In this document: piece by piece, positions 37,906 to 47,201 of the stretch
Position numbering within the stretch: position 1 is the stretch's first letter
How the letters are laid out: each line of letters begins with the position of its first letter
Source of the DNA: Myxococcus landrumus
GTDB lineage: Bacteria > Myxococcota > Myxococcia > Myxococcales > Myxococcaceae
DNA: 64,000 nt
Assembly (NCBI RefSeq): GCF_017301635.1
Contig: NZ_CP071091.1
Location: 3,050,001 to 3,114,000 of the forward strand
Direction: 5' to 3'
The notes under the pieces: generated by a model
Database searches by the model: none
What the model was told of the DNA's origin: nothing
What the model saw: the letters and a program-made list of their open reading frames with translations, nothing else
Translations under genes and position numbers: made by a program

Positions 37906-39351
37906 ATGGCTGAGAGTCCCGCTGCGAAGGACAACAAGTTCCCGCCGCAGATACCGTTCATCATCGGTAACGAAGCGTGTGAGCGCTTCAGCTTCTACGG
38001 GATGCGGAACATCCTCACGATGTTCCTCATCCAGTACCTGCTCCTCAACGAGGTGCCCGACCCTGCCCTGCGCACCGCCCAGGGCAAGAGCCTGATGCAC
38101 ACCTTCATGGCGGGCGTGTACTTCTTCCCGCTCATCGGTGGCTATCTGGCGGACCGGTTCTGGGGGAAGTACCGGACCATCCTCTGGTTGAGCGTCGTGT
38201 ACTGCATTGGCCATGGGCTGCTGGCCGTCTTCGAGAACAACGCCACGGGCTTCTACACGGGCCTGGCGCTCATCGCGGTGGGCAGCGGCGGCATCAAGCC
38301 GTGCGTCGCGGCCATGGCGGGAGACCAGTTCAACGAGTCCAACAGCCACCTGGTGAAGAAGCTCTTCGCCATCTTCTACTGGACCATCAACTTCGGCTCG
38401 TTCTTCGCGTCGTTGTTCATCCCGCTGCTCTTGAAGAACTTCGGGCCGTCGGTGGCGTTCGGCATCCCAGGGGTGCTGATGTTCATCGCGACCATCATCT
38501 TCTGGGCGGGCCGGCGCCACTACGTCGTGGTGCCGCCCACGGGCGCGAACCCGCACTCGTTCCTCAAGGTGGTGGTCAGCGCCCTGAAGAACCGGGGCAA
38601 GCCGGGCCACTGGCTCGACGGCGCCCGCGCGCAGCACCCCGAGGAGGCCGTCGAGGGCGCCAAGGCCGTGTTCCGCGTGAGCGGGCTGATGCTGCCCTTC
38701 GTGCCGTTCTTCTGGATGCTCTTCGACCAGAAGGCCTCGACCTGGGTGGTCCAGGCGGCGTCCATGGACCTGAACGTCCTGGGCTTCGAGTTCCAGCCCA
38801 GCCAGATGCAGTTCGTCAACCCGATGCTGGTGATGCTGCTCATCCCCCTGCTGACAGGCGTGGTGTACCCGCTGTCGCAGCGCGCGGGGTGGGAGCTGAC
38901 GCCGCTGCGGCGCATGCCGCTGGGCCTCGTGTTCGGCGCGGTGTCGTTCATCATCGCCGGCTTCTTCCAGGTGGCCATGGAAGGCGGCACGGTGCTGAAC
39001 ATCTCCTGGCAGATCCTCCCGTACGTCGTGCTGACCCTGGGCGAAATCCTGATGTCCACCACGGGCCTGGAGTTCGCGTACACGCAGGCGCCTCGGCAGA
39101 TGAAGGGCACCATCCAGAGTGTGTGGCTGGTGACGAACACGCTGGCCAACGTGGCGGTGGCCATCGCCGCGGCCCTCAACGTCTTCTCGGGCTCCGGCCA
39201 GTTCTTCTTCTACGCCGGCATGGCCCTGGTGGCCGCGGTGGGCATGACACTGGTGGCCCGTCGCTACGTGGTGCGCGACTACTACCAGACGTCCGCGACG
39301 CAGGCGTCCGGTGAGGCCGCCGCTCCGGGCATCACCGCGAAGTCGGCCTGA
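37906..39351 (+). CDS. POT/PTR2-family proton-coupled oligopeptide transporter (first copy)
   Basis: 481 residues with about 12-14 membrane helices. Family signatures: ExxERFxYYG-type NEACERFSFYGMR at residues about 24-36 (proton coupling and peptide carboxylate), GGYLADRFWGKYRT after helix 2, and FAIFYWTINFGSFFASL (the PTR2 FYxxIN motif). It takes up di- and tripeptides with protons across the inner membrane, fitting a predatory, amino-acid-using bacterium. A GGGAG precedes the ATG by about 10 bases. It converges on a second POT gene; hairpins lie between them. The two proteins are clearly different paralogues. Confidence 0.9.
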   Translation: MAESPAAKDNKFPPQIPFIIGNEACERFSFYGMRNILTMFLIQYLLLNEVPDPALRTAQGKSLMHTFMAGVYFFPLIGGYLADRFWGKYRTILWLSVVYCIGHGLLAVFENNATGFYTGLALIAVGSGGIKPCVAAMAGDQFNESNSHLVKKLFAIFYWTINFGSFFASLFIPLLLKNFGPSVAFGIPGVLMFIATIIFWAGRRHYVVVPPTGANPHSFLKVVVSALKNRGKPGHWLDGARAQHPEEAVEGAKAVFRVSGLMLPFVPFFWMLFDQKASTWVVQAASMDLNVLGFEFQPSQMQFVNPMLVMLLIPLLTGVVYPLSQRAGWELTPLRRMPLGLVFGAVSFIIAGFFQVAMEGGTVLNISWQILPYVVLTLGEILMSTTGLEFAYTQAPRQMKGTIQSVWLVTNTLANVAVAIAAALNVFSGSGQFFFYAGMALVAAVGMTLVARRYVVRDYYQTSATQASGEAAAPGITAKSA

Positions 39352-39369
39352 AAAGGCACCTCGGGCGGG

Positions 39370-39392
39370 CCCCTCCCCTTCGGGTGGAGGGG
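39370..39392 (+). terminator. Hairpin with TTCG loop after first POT gene
   Basis: Arms 39370-39376 and 39386-39392 (7 bp) with an inner CC-TTCG-GG stem, 18 bases beyond the POT stop. No T-run follows, so it is terminator-like only. Confidence 0.45.
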
Positions 39393-39412
39393 TGGCCTCC
39401 CCGACTCCCCTT

Positions 39413-39459
39413 CAAAAAGAAGAACGCCGGAGCCCCTGTGTCTCGGGAGGCTCCGGCGT
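39413..39459 (-). terminator. Intrinsic terminator of second POT gene
   Basis: Minus-strand stem of 11 bp (39459-39449 with 39434-39424, 14-base loop) followed by the T-rich tail TTCTTCTTTTTG (39424-39413; its first base is also the last paired base). It lies 69 bases after the stop at 39529. The same 12-base tail follows another hairpin at 57531. Confidence 0.75.
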
Positions 39460-39528
39460 CATGACGTCTCTTCTGGGAAGGTCGCGCAAGGGGCGCTCGT
39501 CAACGCGAGCGCCCCCGAGACCCGAGTC

Positions 39529-40917
39529 TCAGGCCGCCGCTGCCGTACCGCCCTGCGCGGTGTCGCCGGAGGGGGCCGTCGGCTTCAGCTGGTCGGTGCC
39601 GTGCATCATCTTCTTCAAGATGGGAGCCACGACGATGAGGATGGCGCCAGCAATGCCGGAGCCGATGCCGAGGTAGAGGAACACGTCGAACTCGCCGAGC
39701 TGGCCCGAGGCCGCGCCGATCTTGCCGGACAGCTTGTTCGCCGCCGCGTTCGCCAGGAACCACACGCCCATCATCGCCGAGACGATGCGGTGAGGCGCGA
39801 CCTTGGTCACCATGGAGAGGCCCACCGGAGACAGGCACAGCTCGCCCATGGTGTGGAACAGGTACGCCAGGATGACCCAGTGCGCGGCGGCCTTGTCGCC
39901 CGCATCGCTCTGGCCGGCGGCGCCCAGCATGAAGACGAAGCCCACCGACAGGAACACCAGTCCCATGCCCATCTTGACCGGGATGCTCGGGTCCTTGCCG
40001 CGAGCAGCCAGCCAGCTCCACAGCGCGGCGAACACCGGCGCCAGCAGCACGATGAAGAGCGAGTTGAAGTTCTGGAACCAGGTCGTGGGAACCAACTGAC
40101 CGAACACCGTCCGGTCCACCTTCTCGTTCGTGAAGAGGTTCATCAGGCCGCCGGCCTGCTCGAAGCCCGCCCAGAACGCCACGACGAAGATCGCGATGAT
40201 GAAGATGACGACGATGCGGTCAATCTCGTCGCGGGTGAAGGCCTTCTTGGGGGCTTCCTCCCGGGCGACAACGGGCTCCGCGCGCTTCACGGGGGCCAGG
40301 CCCACATCTCCCAGATACTTCTTCTGCAGGAGCACGAAGGCGACGAGCCCCAGGAGCATGCCAACGCCCGCGGAGCCAAAGCCCCAGTGCCAGCCGACCG
40401 TCTCACCCAGGGTGCCGCAGATGAAGTTGCCGAGCATCGCGCCGACGTTGATGCCCATGTAGAAGATGGTGAAGGCGCCGTCGCGGCGGCCATCACCCTG
40501 CGGATAGAGGCCACCGACCATCGTGGAGATGTTGGGCTTGAAGAAGCCGTTGCCGACGATGAGGAACCCCAGGCCGACGTAGAACATCATCACGTTGGGG
40601 ATCGCTAGAACCAGGTGGCCGATCATCATCAACACGCCACCGAGCACCACGGCCTTGCGCTGCCCGATGAAGCGGTCCGCGATGAAGCCGCCCACGATGG
40701 GCGTCAGGTAGACCAGCCCCGTGTACGTGCCATAGAGGCCAAGCGCGTCCTCCCGGCTCCACCCGAACCCACCCATGGTCGTGCTCGTCAGGAAGAGGAC
40801 GAGCAGGCCTCGCATGCCGTAATACGACATGCGCTCCCACATCTCGGTGAAGAACAGGAGGTACAACCCGGGCGGGTGCCCCTGGCGGGTAGCGCCCGCC
40901 GCTGCGGTTCCTTGCAT
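39529..40917 (-). CDS. POT/PTR2-family proton-coupled oligopeptide transporter (second copy)
   Basis: 462 residues from the ATG at 40917 (MQGTAAAGATRQGHPPG), with GAAGGAAA about eight bases upstream. Signatures: FFTEMWERMSYYGMRGLLV (ExxERxxYYG), IVGGFIADRFIGQRK, FTIFYMGINVGAMLGNF. About 14 membrane helices; a charged loop near residues 245-265 (EEAPKKAFTRDEIDR) divides the halves. Peptide uptake into the cytoplasm. A weak extended -10 (TGGTACAGT, 40976-40968 minus strand) lies about 50 bases upstream. The 154-base gap to the kinase operon suggests its own promoter. It ends in a strong terminator. Confidence 0.9.
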   Translation of the reverse strand: MQGTAAAGATRQGHPPGLYLLFFTEMWERMSYYGMRGLLVLFLTSTTMGGFGWSREDALGLYGTYTGLVYLTPIVGGFIADRFIGQRKAVVLGGVLMMIGHLVLAIPNVMMFYVGLGFLIVGNGFFKPNISTMVGGLYPQGDGRRDGAFTIFYMGINVGAMLGNFICGTLGETVGWHWGFGSAGVGMLLGLVAFVLLQKKYLGDVGLAPVKRAEPVVAREEAPKKAFTRDEIDRIVVIFIIAIFVVAFWAGFEQAGGLMNLFTNEKVDRTVFGQLVPTTWFQNFNSLFIVLLAPVFAALWSWLAARGKDPSIPVKMGMGLVFLSVGFVFMLGAAGQSDAGDKAAAHWVILAYLFHTMGELCLSPVGLSMVTKVAPHRIVSAMMGVWFLANAAANKLSGKIGAASGQLGEFDVFLYLGIGSGIAGAILIVVAPILKKMMHGTDQLKPTAPSGDTAQGGTAAAA

Positions 40918-41071
40918 GCCGTGGTTTCCTTCGGTGGTGGTGGGAGGTGTGACGGAAAGAGCACTTGACTGTACCAGACCGCCACGAAGCCGTGCGCGAG
41001 TGGACAACAGAGGCGGGCGAGTATTCCCCAGCCCCCCAGGTTGTCCCCCGCACGTCAGGGTGCGTCGCGGA

Positions 41072-43999
41072 TCAACCCAGCCGCCCCACGCGAGCTTCCC
41101 CCTGCCCATCCATCCCACCGCCCGATGAGGAGCGGCCTGGCGGGCGAAGGGGCAGACGCACCTCGACCTGGGTGCCCTTGCCCGGAGTGCTCCGGACCTG
41201 GATGCGCCCGCCGTGGCGGACGACGATGCGGCGGCTCAGCGCGAGGCCCAGCCCCGTGCCCTCGCCCGCGGCGCGCGTGGAGAAGAAGGGCTGGAACAGC
41301 CGCTCCATGTCCTCCTGGCGGATGCCCACGCCGTTGTCGCTGATGGTGACGACGGCGTCCTCTCCATCGCGGTGCGTGGCGACCTGCACGCGGCCGTGCT
41401 CGCCCACGGCGCGCAGGGCGTTGTCCAACAGGTTGAGCCACACCTGGTTGAGCGAGCCCGGGTCGCCGTGCACGGGCACGGTGCACTCGTACGAGCGCTC
41501 CACCGTCACGCCCGACGGCACGCGCCACGTCAGCACGCCCAGCGTCGAGTCCAGCAGCGTGTCCAGGGACAAGAGGACGGGGGTGTCGGACGTGCGGGTG
41601 AAGGAGAGCAGCGACTCCGCGAGGTGGCGGATGCGCTGGCCGCACTCCTCCATCACCTCCAGCATGGCCCGGCTCAGGTCCGCGTCCGGGGTGTTGTCGC
41701 GCATCACTTCCTTCAGCGGCGTCAGCGCGTTCATCAGCCCGTTGAGCGGGTTGCGGACCTCGTGCGCGAAGCCCGAGGTGAGCAGGCCGATGGCGGCCAA
41801 CCGTTCGTTCTCCGCCGAGCGCACCGCCGCGTCGCGCAGACGCAACTGGGTTTCGATTCGCGCCAGCAGCTCGCGCGGGCTGAAGGGCTTGCCCAGGTAG
41901 TCGTTGGCGCCCGTCCCCAGCGCGTCCACCTTCGCGGAGACCTCCTGCCGCGCGGTGAGGAGGATGACGGGGATGTCCACCGTCTGCGGCGACTCGCGCA
42001 GGGCCACGAGCATCTGGAGCCCGGACATGACGGGCATCATCACGTCCGAGACGATGAGGTCCGGCCGCTCGGCCAGCGCGCGCTGCCGGCCCTCGTCGCC
42101 GTTGACGGCCTCCAGCACGCGGAAGTGCTGCTTGAGCAGGCCCGCGATGTAGCCCCGAATCTCCGGGTCATCCTCCACCACGAGGATGCGCGGCGACTCC
42201 GGTCCAGGCCCCGCGTGGTCCCGGGCCACGGTGCTGACCGAAGGGCGTCCGCCCTCCGCTCCGCCCGAGTCCACCGAGGGAAAAGAGCCCGAGCTGCGGC
42301 GCTCGCGGCGCACGGGCATCTCCGCGCGGCGGCGCTCGCGCAGCTCCTCGCGGATGTGCGCGCGTCCCTTGGGCAGCCGCACGTGGAAGATGGAGCCCTT
42401 GCCCAGCTCGCTCGTCACGGAGATGCCGCCCTCGTGCAGCTCCAGCGTCTCCTTCACCAGCGCCAGGCCGATGCCCGTGCCGCCGAAGCGGCGGGTCCCG
42501 CTGTTGTCCGCTTGCGCGAAGCGGTCGAAGATGACCTTCGTGTCCTGGGCGGAGATGCCCTGGCCGGTGTCCTCCACGTCCACCAGCACCTCCTGCTCCG
42601 TCTCCGACACGCGCACCGTCACCCCACCCGTCTGGGTGAACTTCAGCGCGTTGGACAGCAGGTTCTGGAAGACGATGTCCATGCGCTCGTGGTCCACCTC
42701 GACGGGCGCCACCGCGGCGCCCTCCAGCTTGAGGGAGACACCCTGGCGCTCCGCCATCGTGTGGAACGGCGGCAGCACGGTGCTCAAGAAGCCGAACAAC
42801 TCCAGGGGCGCATAGCGCAGGCGGGCCTTGCCCGACTCCATCTGCGCCAGGTCCAGCAGGTTGTTGATGAGCCGCAGCAGGCGCTGCGCGCTGCGCTCCA
42901 TGGTGGCCACGTGCTGGAGGACGACCTCCGGAGAGCTGTCCTCCGCGCCCCGCCGCTCCAGGGACTCCAGCGTGAGCAGGATGAGGGTGAGCGGCGTGCG
43001 CAGCTCATGGCTGACGTTGTCGAAGAACTCGCTCTTGAGCCGGTCCAGCTCCTGCTGACGGGCGAGCGACTCCTCCAGCTTGCTGTTGGACTCCTTGAGC
43101 GCCTGGGTGCGCTCGGCCACCCGGTCCTCGAGGGCCACGTTGGCGCGGAAGATTTCGTCGTAGCGCTGCTGGAGCTCCATCAGCGAGCCCATGACGGCCT
43201 GGTTCTGCGAGCGCAGCGCCTCGTCCTTGCCCCGGAGCTCCCGGCGGCCATCCCACCAGCCGCCGGCAGCGAAGCCCGCCATCGCGAGCGACACCGCGCC
43301 GAAGATGGGATGCGCCAGGCCCAGCGAGCCCGCCACGAGCCCACCCACCGTGCCCAGGAACAGGCCCAGGTGGTGCCCCCACTGCGTCAGCGGATCCGTC
43401 CACGTCAGGTGGTAGCGGCACACGGACGCGCCCAGCACCTGGCACTCGGACTCGCGCACCTCCGCGGGAGGCAGACCCCAGATGGTGGGGATGGAGGCGA
43501 ACTGCCCCATGCGCAGCTCGCAGATGTCGCGGCCCGTCTCGGGAATCTTGCTCGAGTACGTGAGCACCAACCGCTTCTGCTCGAGCTGCTCCACGTGGAA
43601 GTTGCCCACGCGGTTGTAGCTGGGCGCCAGCTCGATGGTCTTCAGGTAGCACATGCGCGGCGAGCCAAAGGCGCGCAGCAGGTAGTACGCGAAGCCCATC
43701 GCCTCCGGCGTCGCGAGGAACAGCCCCGCGTTGCGCATGAAGCGCGCGTCCCCGGAGGCCTCCATCAGCAGCGTGGCCAGCCGCTCCAGGAACCGCAGCG
43801 AGATGTAGTTGGCGTGCGTCCGCAGGTACTCGAGCGAGAGCGGCACGTCGTGGCGCGCCCACAGCGCCTTGAGCCGCTCCACTCCGTAGGTGCGTTCAAA
43901 GTACAACAGCAGGGTCGACGTCGTGCGGACACTGACCTCGGGGGCATTGTCTGGAGGCTCGGAACCTCCCATCAGCTCGGTTGCTGTTGCCGCGCTCAA
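41072..43999 (-). CDS. Hybrid histidine kinase: V4R-like sensor, HK-REC-HK
   Basis: About 975 residues from TTG 43999, chosen because GAGGGAG lies seven bases upstream and the TTGA overlaps the methyltransferase stop; an ATG at 43972 is the alternative. Order: V4R-like sensor (about 60-185, ending ESECQVLGASVCRYHLTW), two membrane helices (about 195-235), coiled coil, first kinase core (DNVSHELRTPLTL with His, then FQNLLSNALKF and GGTGIGLALVKE), receiver (ILVVEDDPEI, VSDVMMPVMSGL, LLTARQEV, NDYLGKPFSP), second kinase core (SGFAHEVRNPLNG with His, then WLNLLDNALRA and GTGLGLALSRR). Autophosphorylation and phosphorelay at the inner membrane are expected from both cores. Last gene of the coupled unit. 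Confidence 0.88.
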   Translation of the reverse strand: MSAATATELMGGSEPPDNAPEVSVRTTSTLLLYFERTYGVERLKALWARHDVPLSLEYLRTHANYISLRFLERLATLLMEASGDARFMRNAGLFLATPEAMGFAYYLLRAFGSPRMCYLKTIELAPSYNRVGNFHVEQLEQKRLVLTYSSKIPETGRDICELRMGQFASIPTIWGLPPAEVRESECQVLGASVCRYHLTWTDPLTQWGHHLGLFLGTVGGLVAGSLGLAHPIFGAVSLAMAGFAAGGWWDGRRELRGKDEALRSQNQAVMGSLMELQQRYDEIFRANVALEDRVAERTQALKESNSKLEESLARQQELDRLKSEFFDNVSHELRTPLTLILLTLESLERRGAEDSSPEVVLQHVATMERSAQRLLRLINNLLDLAQMESGKARLRYAPLELFGFLSTVLPPFHTMAERQGVSLKLEGAAVAPVEVDHERMDIVFQNLLSNALKFTQTGGVTVRVSETEQEVLVDVEDTGQGISAQDTKVIFDRFAQADNSGTRRFGGTGIGLALVKETLELHEGGISVTSELGKGSIFHVRLPKGRAHIREELRERRRAEMPVRRERRSSGSFPSVDSGGAEGGRPSVSTVARDHAGPGPESPRILVVEDDPEIRGYIAGLLKQHFRVLEAVNGDEGRQRALAERPDLIVSDVMMPVMSGLQMLVALRESPQTVDIPVILLTARQEVSAKVDALGTGANDYLGKPFSPRELLARIETQLRLRDAAVRSAENERLAAIGLLTSGFAHEVRNPLNGLMNALTPLKEVMRDNTPDADLSRAMLEVMEECGQRIRHLAESLLSFTRTSDTPVLLSLDTLLDSTLGVLTWRVPSGVTVERSYECTVPVHGDPGSLNQVWLNLLDNALRAVGEHGRVQVATHRDGEDAVVTISDNGVGIRQEDMERLFQPFFSTRAAGEGTGLGLALSRRIVVRHGGRIQVRSTPGKGTQVEVRLPLRPPGRSSSGGGMDGQGEARVGRLG

Positions 44000-44784
44000 G
44001 CACGCACTCCCTCGGTGATGACAAGCACCGAATACTTGAGCGTATCTGGATCCTCGAGCATTCGCAGGTAGTCGTCGCAGAACGCCTCGTAGGCGGCTCG
44101 AGAACCGAACGCTGGAGCGACCGCGGGGGCCAGGGCGGCGAAGCGCGTGCGCCAGTCGTCCAGGAAGCGGCCGTCCGCGACACCGGCGACGATGTACTGG
44201 GGCACCACGTGAACCCGCACGTCCCGCAACCCCAGACGGCGGAAGACCTTGAACAGCTTGCGCCCGACGAACAGGTCGAACCCCTGTGACGCCAGCCCGC
44301 GCTCGAACGTGCGCGCGCCCTCCTCCAGCCCCTCCGGCATGGGCCAGTTGTTCAGCCCCTGACCGTCGATTTCGGACACCACCACGCGGCCTCCCGGCCG
44401 GGTGACACGCAGGAGCTCGGCGACCGCGGCCTCGGGGTCCTTCAGGTACTCGAGGACGTACTGACTCCACGTGTAGTCGAAGTGCGCGTCGGGCAGGCCC
44501 GTGCGGCGGATGTCCCCTTGGATGAAGCGGGCCTGGGACATGCCCATGCAACGCTGGACGGCCTCGGACAGGCGCACATCGCTCATGTCCAGGCCGGTGA
44601 CGCCGCCCGTGACGCCGACGATGTCGGCCATGGTCCGGGTGATGCCTCCCGGCCCGCAGCCCGCGTCCAAGGCCTGGTCACCTGGAGACAGCCCCGTGGC
44701 AAGCAGCAACGAGCGGGCATCATCCACCTGCTCCTGGAGCAACAGCCGCCGGGTCTCCTCGGCGGATTCCATGATGTAGTTCAC
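43996..44784 (-). CDS. Class I SAM-dependent methyltransferase (UbiE-like)
   Basis: 262 residues from GTG 44784, with GGAGG five bases upstream; the GTGA overlaps the stop of the PilZ-GNAT gene, and the next gene overlaps its own stop by TTGA. An in-frame ATG at 44772 is the alternative. Motif I is ALDAGCGPGGITRTMADIVG (about residues 37-56), followed by VTGLDMSDVRL, FDYTWSQYVLEYLKDPEAAV (motif IV/post) and RVTRPGGRVVVSEID. The C-terminal part (about 170-255) is helical and would contact the substrate. Similar to UbiE/Coq5-like small-molecule methyltransferases; actual substrate unknown. Coupling to a PilZ-GNAT protein and a kinase suggests a signalling-linked modification. Confidence 0.85.
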   Translation of the reverse strand: MNYIMESAEETRRLLLQEQVDDARSLLLATGLSPGDQALDAGCGPGGITRTMADIVGVTGGVTGLDMSDVRLSEAVQRCMGMSQARFIQGDIRRTGLPDAHFDYTWSQYVLEYLKDPEAAVAELLRVTRPGGRVVVSEIDGQGLNNWPMPEGLEEGARTFERGLASQGFDLFVGRKLFKVFRRLGLRDVRVHVVPQYIVAGVADGRFLDDWRTRFAALAPAVAPAFGSRAAYEAFCDDYLRMLEDPDTLKYSVLVITEGVRA

Positions 44785-47201
44785 CCGCTCCTCCGCGACG
44801 CACGGTTGCGCGCACGCTCCCCGCTCGCGGTGTGCTGGACACGCTCGAAGATGGAGCGGAACAGCTCCACCCAGCGCCGCACCATGGAACGGTGGAAGAA
44901 CCACTCGGAGAAGCGGCCCATCCGCTGAAAGCCCACGGCCTCCAGCGTGGCGACGTCCTCGTCGGCCGCGAGCGCGACGGCCATCCCACGGCCCTCCGCG
45001 CGGGCATGCTCCACGCAATGCTGGATGAGCGCGCTCACCGCCGCGCTGGCGCCAGGGTGGTCGGGCTGGAGCACCACGTACCAGAAGGCGTTGGTCTTCT
45101 CGATGAGGTTGATGCCCGGGCTGCCCTCCTCCTGGAGGGCCATGGCCAGCGGGCCCTTGTCGCCATCCACCGTGAAGACCCGCCGGCGCCGGTGCAGGCC
45201 ATGCGCCGCGTAGCGAGCCCCCAGCGACTCCAGCCGCATCTGGTCCGCCTGGAGGTCCTCGGCGAGCACGCGCATCACCTCGCCCCGCTCGCGCAGGAAG
45301 TGCTCCAGCCGCGCGCAGTCCTCGTCGCGCGCCTCGTGCACCTCGGGCAGCGGCCCCGACGGGGCCTTCGCGGTGTCCAGTGGCAGGCGCATGTACTCGA
45401 AGTGGCGCAGCCAGCTCAGCCCGTGGCTCTCCATGACCCGCAGCAGCCACGCGCCCAGGCGGCTCGGCCAGCGGTTGTCCTCGCGCCAGGAGAACCGGAT
45501 GAAGTCGATGTCCTCGTGCGACTCACCCAGCTCGATGGCGAGCGCGGACAGCTCGTGTGCAATCTGGTCCGCGCGGTGGAAGCCCGGACGCACCGCCAGG
45601 TGCTGCACCAGCCACGTGCGCGAGTGGATGCGCAGGCCCGCGACATGGCCCTGCACCCCATCGTTGTCCTTGTACACGAGCGAGCTGCCCAGCTCTCCCG
45701 ACCCGCACAACCGCCGGTGGGTGTTCTCCAGCAGGTGGAGGTACTCGGCTTCCGAGCCGAACGGGTAGTCAGGATGGAAGTTGTAGTGCGCCGCTTCCAT
45801 CATCTTCCAGATCTCCGCGAAGGCGGACCGGCCGCCATCCTCCACCACCGGGCTGCGCGCGGAGATGAAGGCGGCGTGGACCGCGTCGCGGACCCGCGCG
45901 GGGACGTCCAGGAGACGCACGCCACAGCGGTAGGGCCGGAGTGGATTCTCCGCGCCATCCCCGGACGACACCTCGTCCACCGAGCGCACCTCCGCGCGGC
46001 ACGAGGCCTCGCTCCCGTCCGGCAGGAGCAGCGTCACGTCGAGCTGCGAGCCCGCGGGGAGGACTTCGAAGGACGCATCGAACGCGAAGGAAAGTCCCCG
46101 GCTCGACAGGTCCAACACGGAGCGCGTCACGCTCTTGCCACTGAATGGCGCATTGAAGGAGACCAGGAAGCGGTGCTCCTTGCCGGGGCGGAAGCGCTGC
46201 AGGCCGCGCCGGTTCTGCAGGTTCAAGGTGCGCGGCAGGCTCAGCACCAGGTCATCGCCTTGGCGCAGGACGCTGGTGACGCCCGCGTAGCTCTGCCCAC
46301 CGACCTCGAAGGAGAGGTTGAGCACGTCGCCGGTCGACACGGCGCTCGCGCCGACGCTGGTGCCTCGCAGCACCGAGCGCCCCTCCACCAAATCGACCGA
46401 GGGCGCATCCAGCACGAACTGCCCCGCGGTGGTGTCCGGGTAGTGGACCCATAGGGAAGCGCTCCTCCGCACGGCCTTGCGCAACGCGGCGAGCACGCTC
46501 ACCGGCTCACGCACGACGGCGAGGGGCGTCGTCGAAGGCTCTTCCAGCGCGCGGCTCCAGGACAGGCCGATGCGCAGCGCGTGCTCCGTGCCCTGCCGCA
46601 CCGGCTGGACATGGCGCACCAGGGCGCGGCGGGAGTGCAGCACCCGACGGCCATCGCGCGCGATGTAGAGCTCATCCACCACCACGCCCGGCAGGAAGAC
46701 GCCCACCGAGGAATCCATGGGGACCTGAAACGCGGCGCCGAAGTTGCCCACGTCCAGACAGCGCGCCGTGTAACTGCGGCCTTGCAGCCGGAAGCCCGCC
46801 TCCATGCGCGCGGTGGGCATCACCCGCGCGGAGGCCCGGAGCTGGAGGATGTTGGTGATGCGCTGCCCCATCTCCGTCGGCGTCAGGCTGTCATCCAGGG
46901 TACTGAAGACGTGGCCTTCGGCCGCGGTCTCCACCAGCTCTTCCAGTCCCCGACGGTCCGCCTGCGAGCACACGAAGACGCGGACCGCTTCGGGAGCGGC
47001 CCGGTCGACGTGTCGCAGGAAACGCCTCGCGTTCTCTGGTGGGGCGATGATGAGCGTTGGGGCCGCCGACTCCATGCAGCGGGTGGCTTCCACCTGGGAC
47101 TCCACCGCCACGACTCGGTGACGGTCCAGCATGGACGCCAGCGCGGCGCGCCGGTCCTCGTTGGGGTGCACAATCAGGACGTCCTGAGTGGGGACACTCA
47201 T
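44781..47201 (-). CDS. Receiver-like / PilZ / GNAT multidomain protein
   Basis: 806 residues. Residues 5-115 resemble a receiver fold (VLIVHPNEDRRAALASML) but the phospho-acceptor Asp is not in place. About 120-215 is a degenerate PilZ-like strand set (ARCLDVGNFGAAF). About 240-435 is a YcgR-type module: LNLSFEVGGQSYAGV, then the c-di-GMP motif NRRGLQRFRP (RxxxR) and VLDLSSRGLSFAFD (DxSxxG), so c-di-GMP binding is likely. About 445-790 holds acyltransferase-like sequence: an N-acyl-synthase-like part (WLVQHLAVRPGFHRADQIAHE) and a GNAT-like part (FWYVVLQPDHPG, VATLEAVGFQRMGRFSEWFF). First gene of a three-gene unit with 4-bp overlaps. Cytoplasmic. Acyl substrate unknown. Confidence 0.8.
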   Translation of the reverse strand: MSVPTQDVLIVHPNEDRRAALASMLDRHRVVAVESQVEATRCMESAAPTLIIAPPENARRFLRHVDRAAPEAVRVFVCSQADRRGLEELVETAAEGHVFSTLDDSLTPTEMGQRITNILQLRASARVMPTARMEAGFRLQGRSYTARCLDVGNFGAAFQVPMDSSVGVFLPGVVVDELYIARDGRRVLHSRRALVRHVQPVRQGTEHALRIGLSWSRALEEPSTTPLAVVREPVSVLAALRKAVRRSASLWVHYPDTTAGQFVLDAPSVDLVEGRSVLRGTSVGASAVSTGDVLNLSFEVGGQSYAGVTSVLRQGDDLVLSLPRTLNLQNRRGLQRFRPGKEHRFLVSFNAPFSGKSVTRSVLDLSSRGLSFAFDASFEVLPAGSQLDVTLLLPDGSEASCRAEVRSVDEVSSGDGAENPLRPYRCGVRLLDVPARVRDAVHAAFISARSPVVEDGGRSAFAEIWKMMEAAHYNFHPDYPFGSEAEYLHLLENTHRRLCGSGELGSSLVYKDNDGVQGHVAGLRIHSRTWLVQHLAVRPGFHRADQIAHELSALAIELGESHEDIDFIRFSWREDNRWPSRLGAWLLRVMESHGLSWLRHFEYMRLPLDTAKAPSGPLPEVHEARDEDCARLEHFLRERGEVMRVLAEDLQADQMRLESLGARYAAHGLHRRRRVFTVDGDKGPLAMALQEEGSPGINLIEKTNAFWYVVLQPDHPGASAAVSALIQHCVEHARAEGRGMAVALAADEDVATLEAVGFQRMGRFSEWFFHRSMVRRWVELFRSIFERVQHTASGERARNRASRRSG

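Noticed and set aside
41213..44071. Plus-strand open frame antisense to the hybrid kinase
   Set aside because: No family resemblance, while the opposite strand shows two full kinase cores and a receiver.
44781..45450. Longer upstream start for the methyltransferase inside the PilZ-GNAT gene
   Set aside because: The upstream translation is Arg/Gly/Ala-rich without domain; GTG 44784 has a GGAGG and a 4-base overlap.
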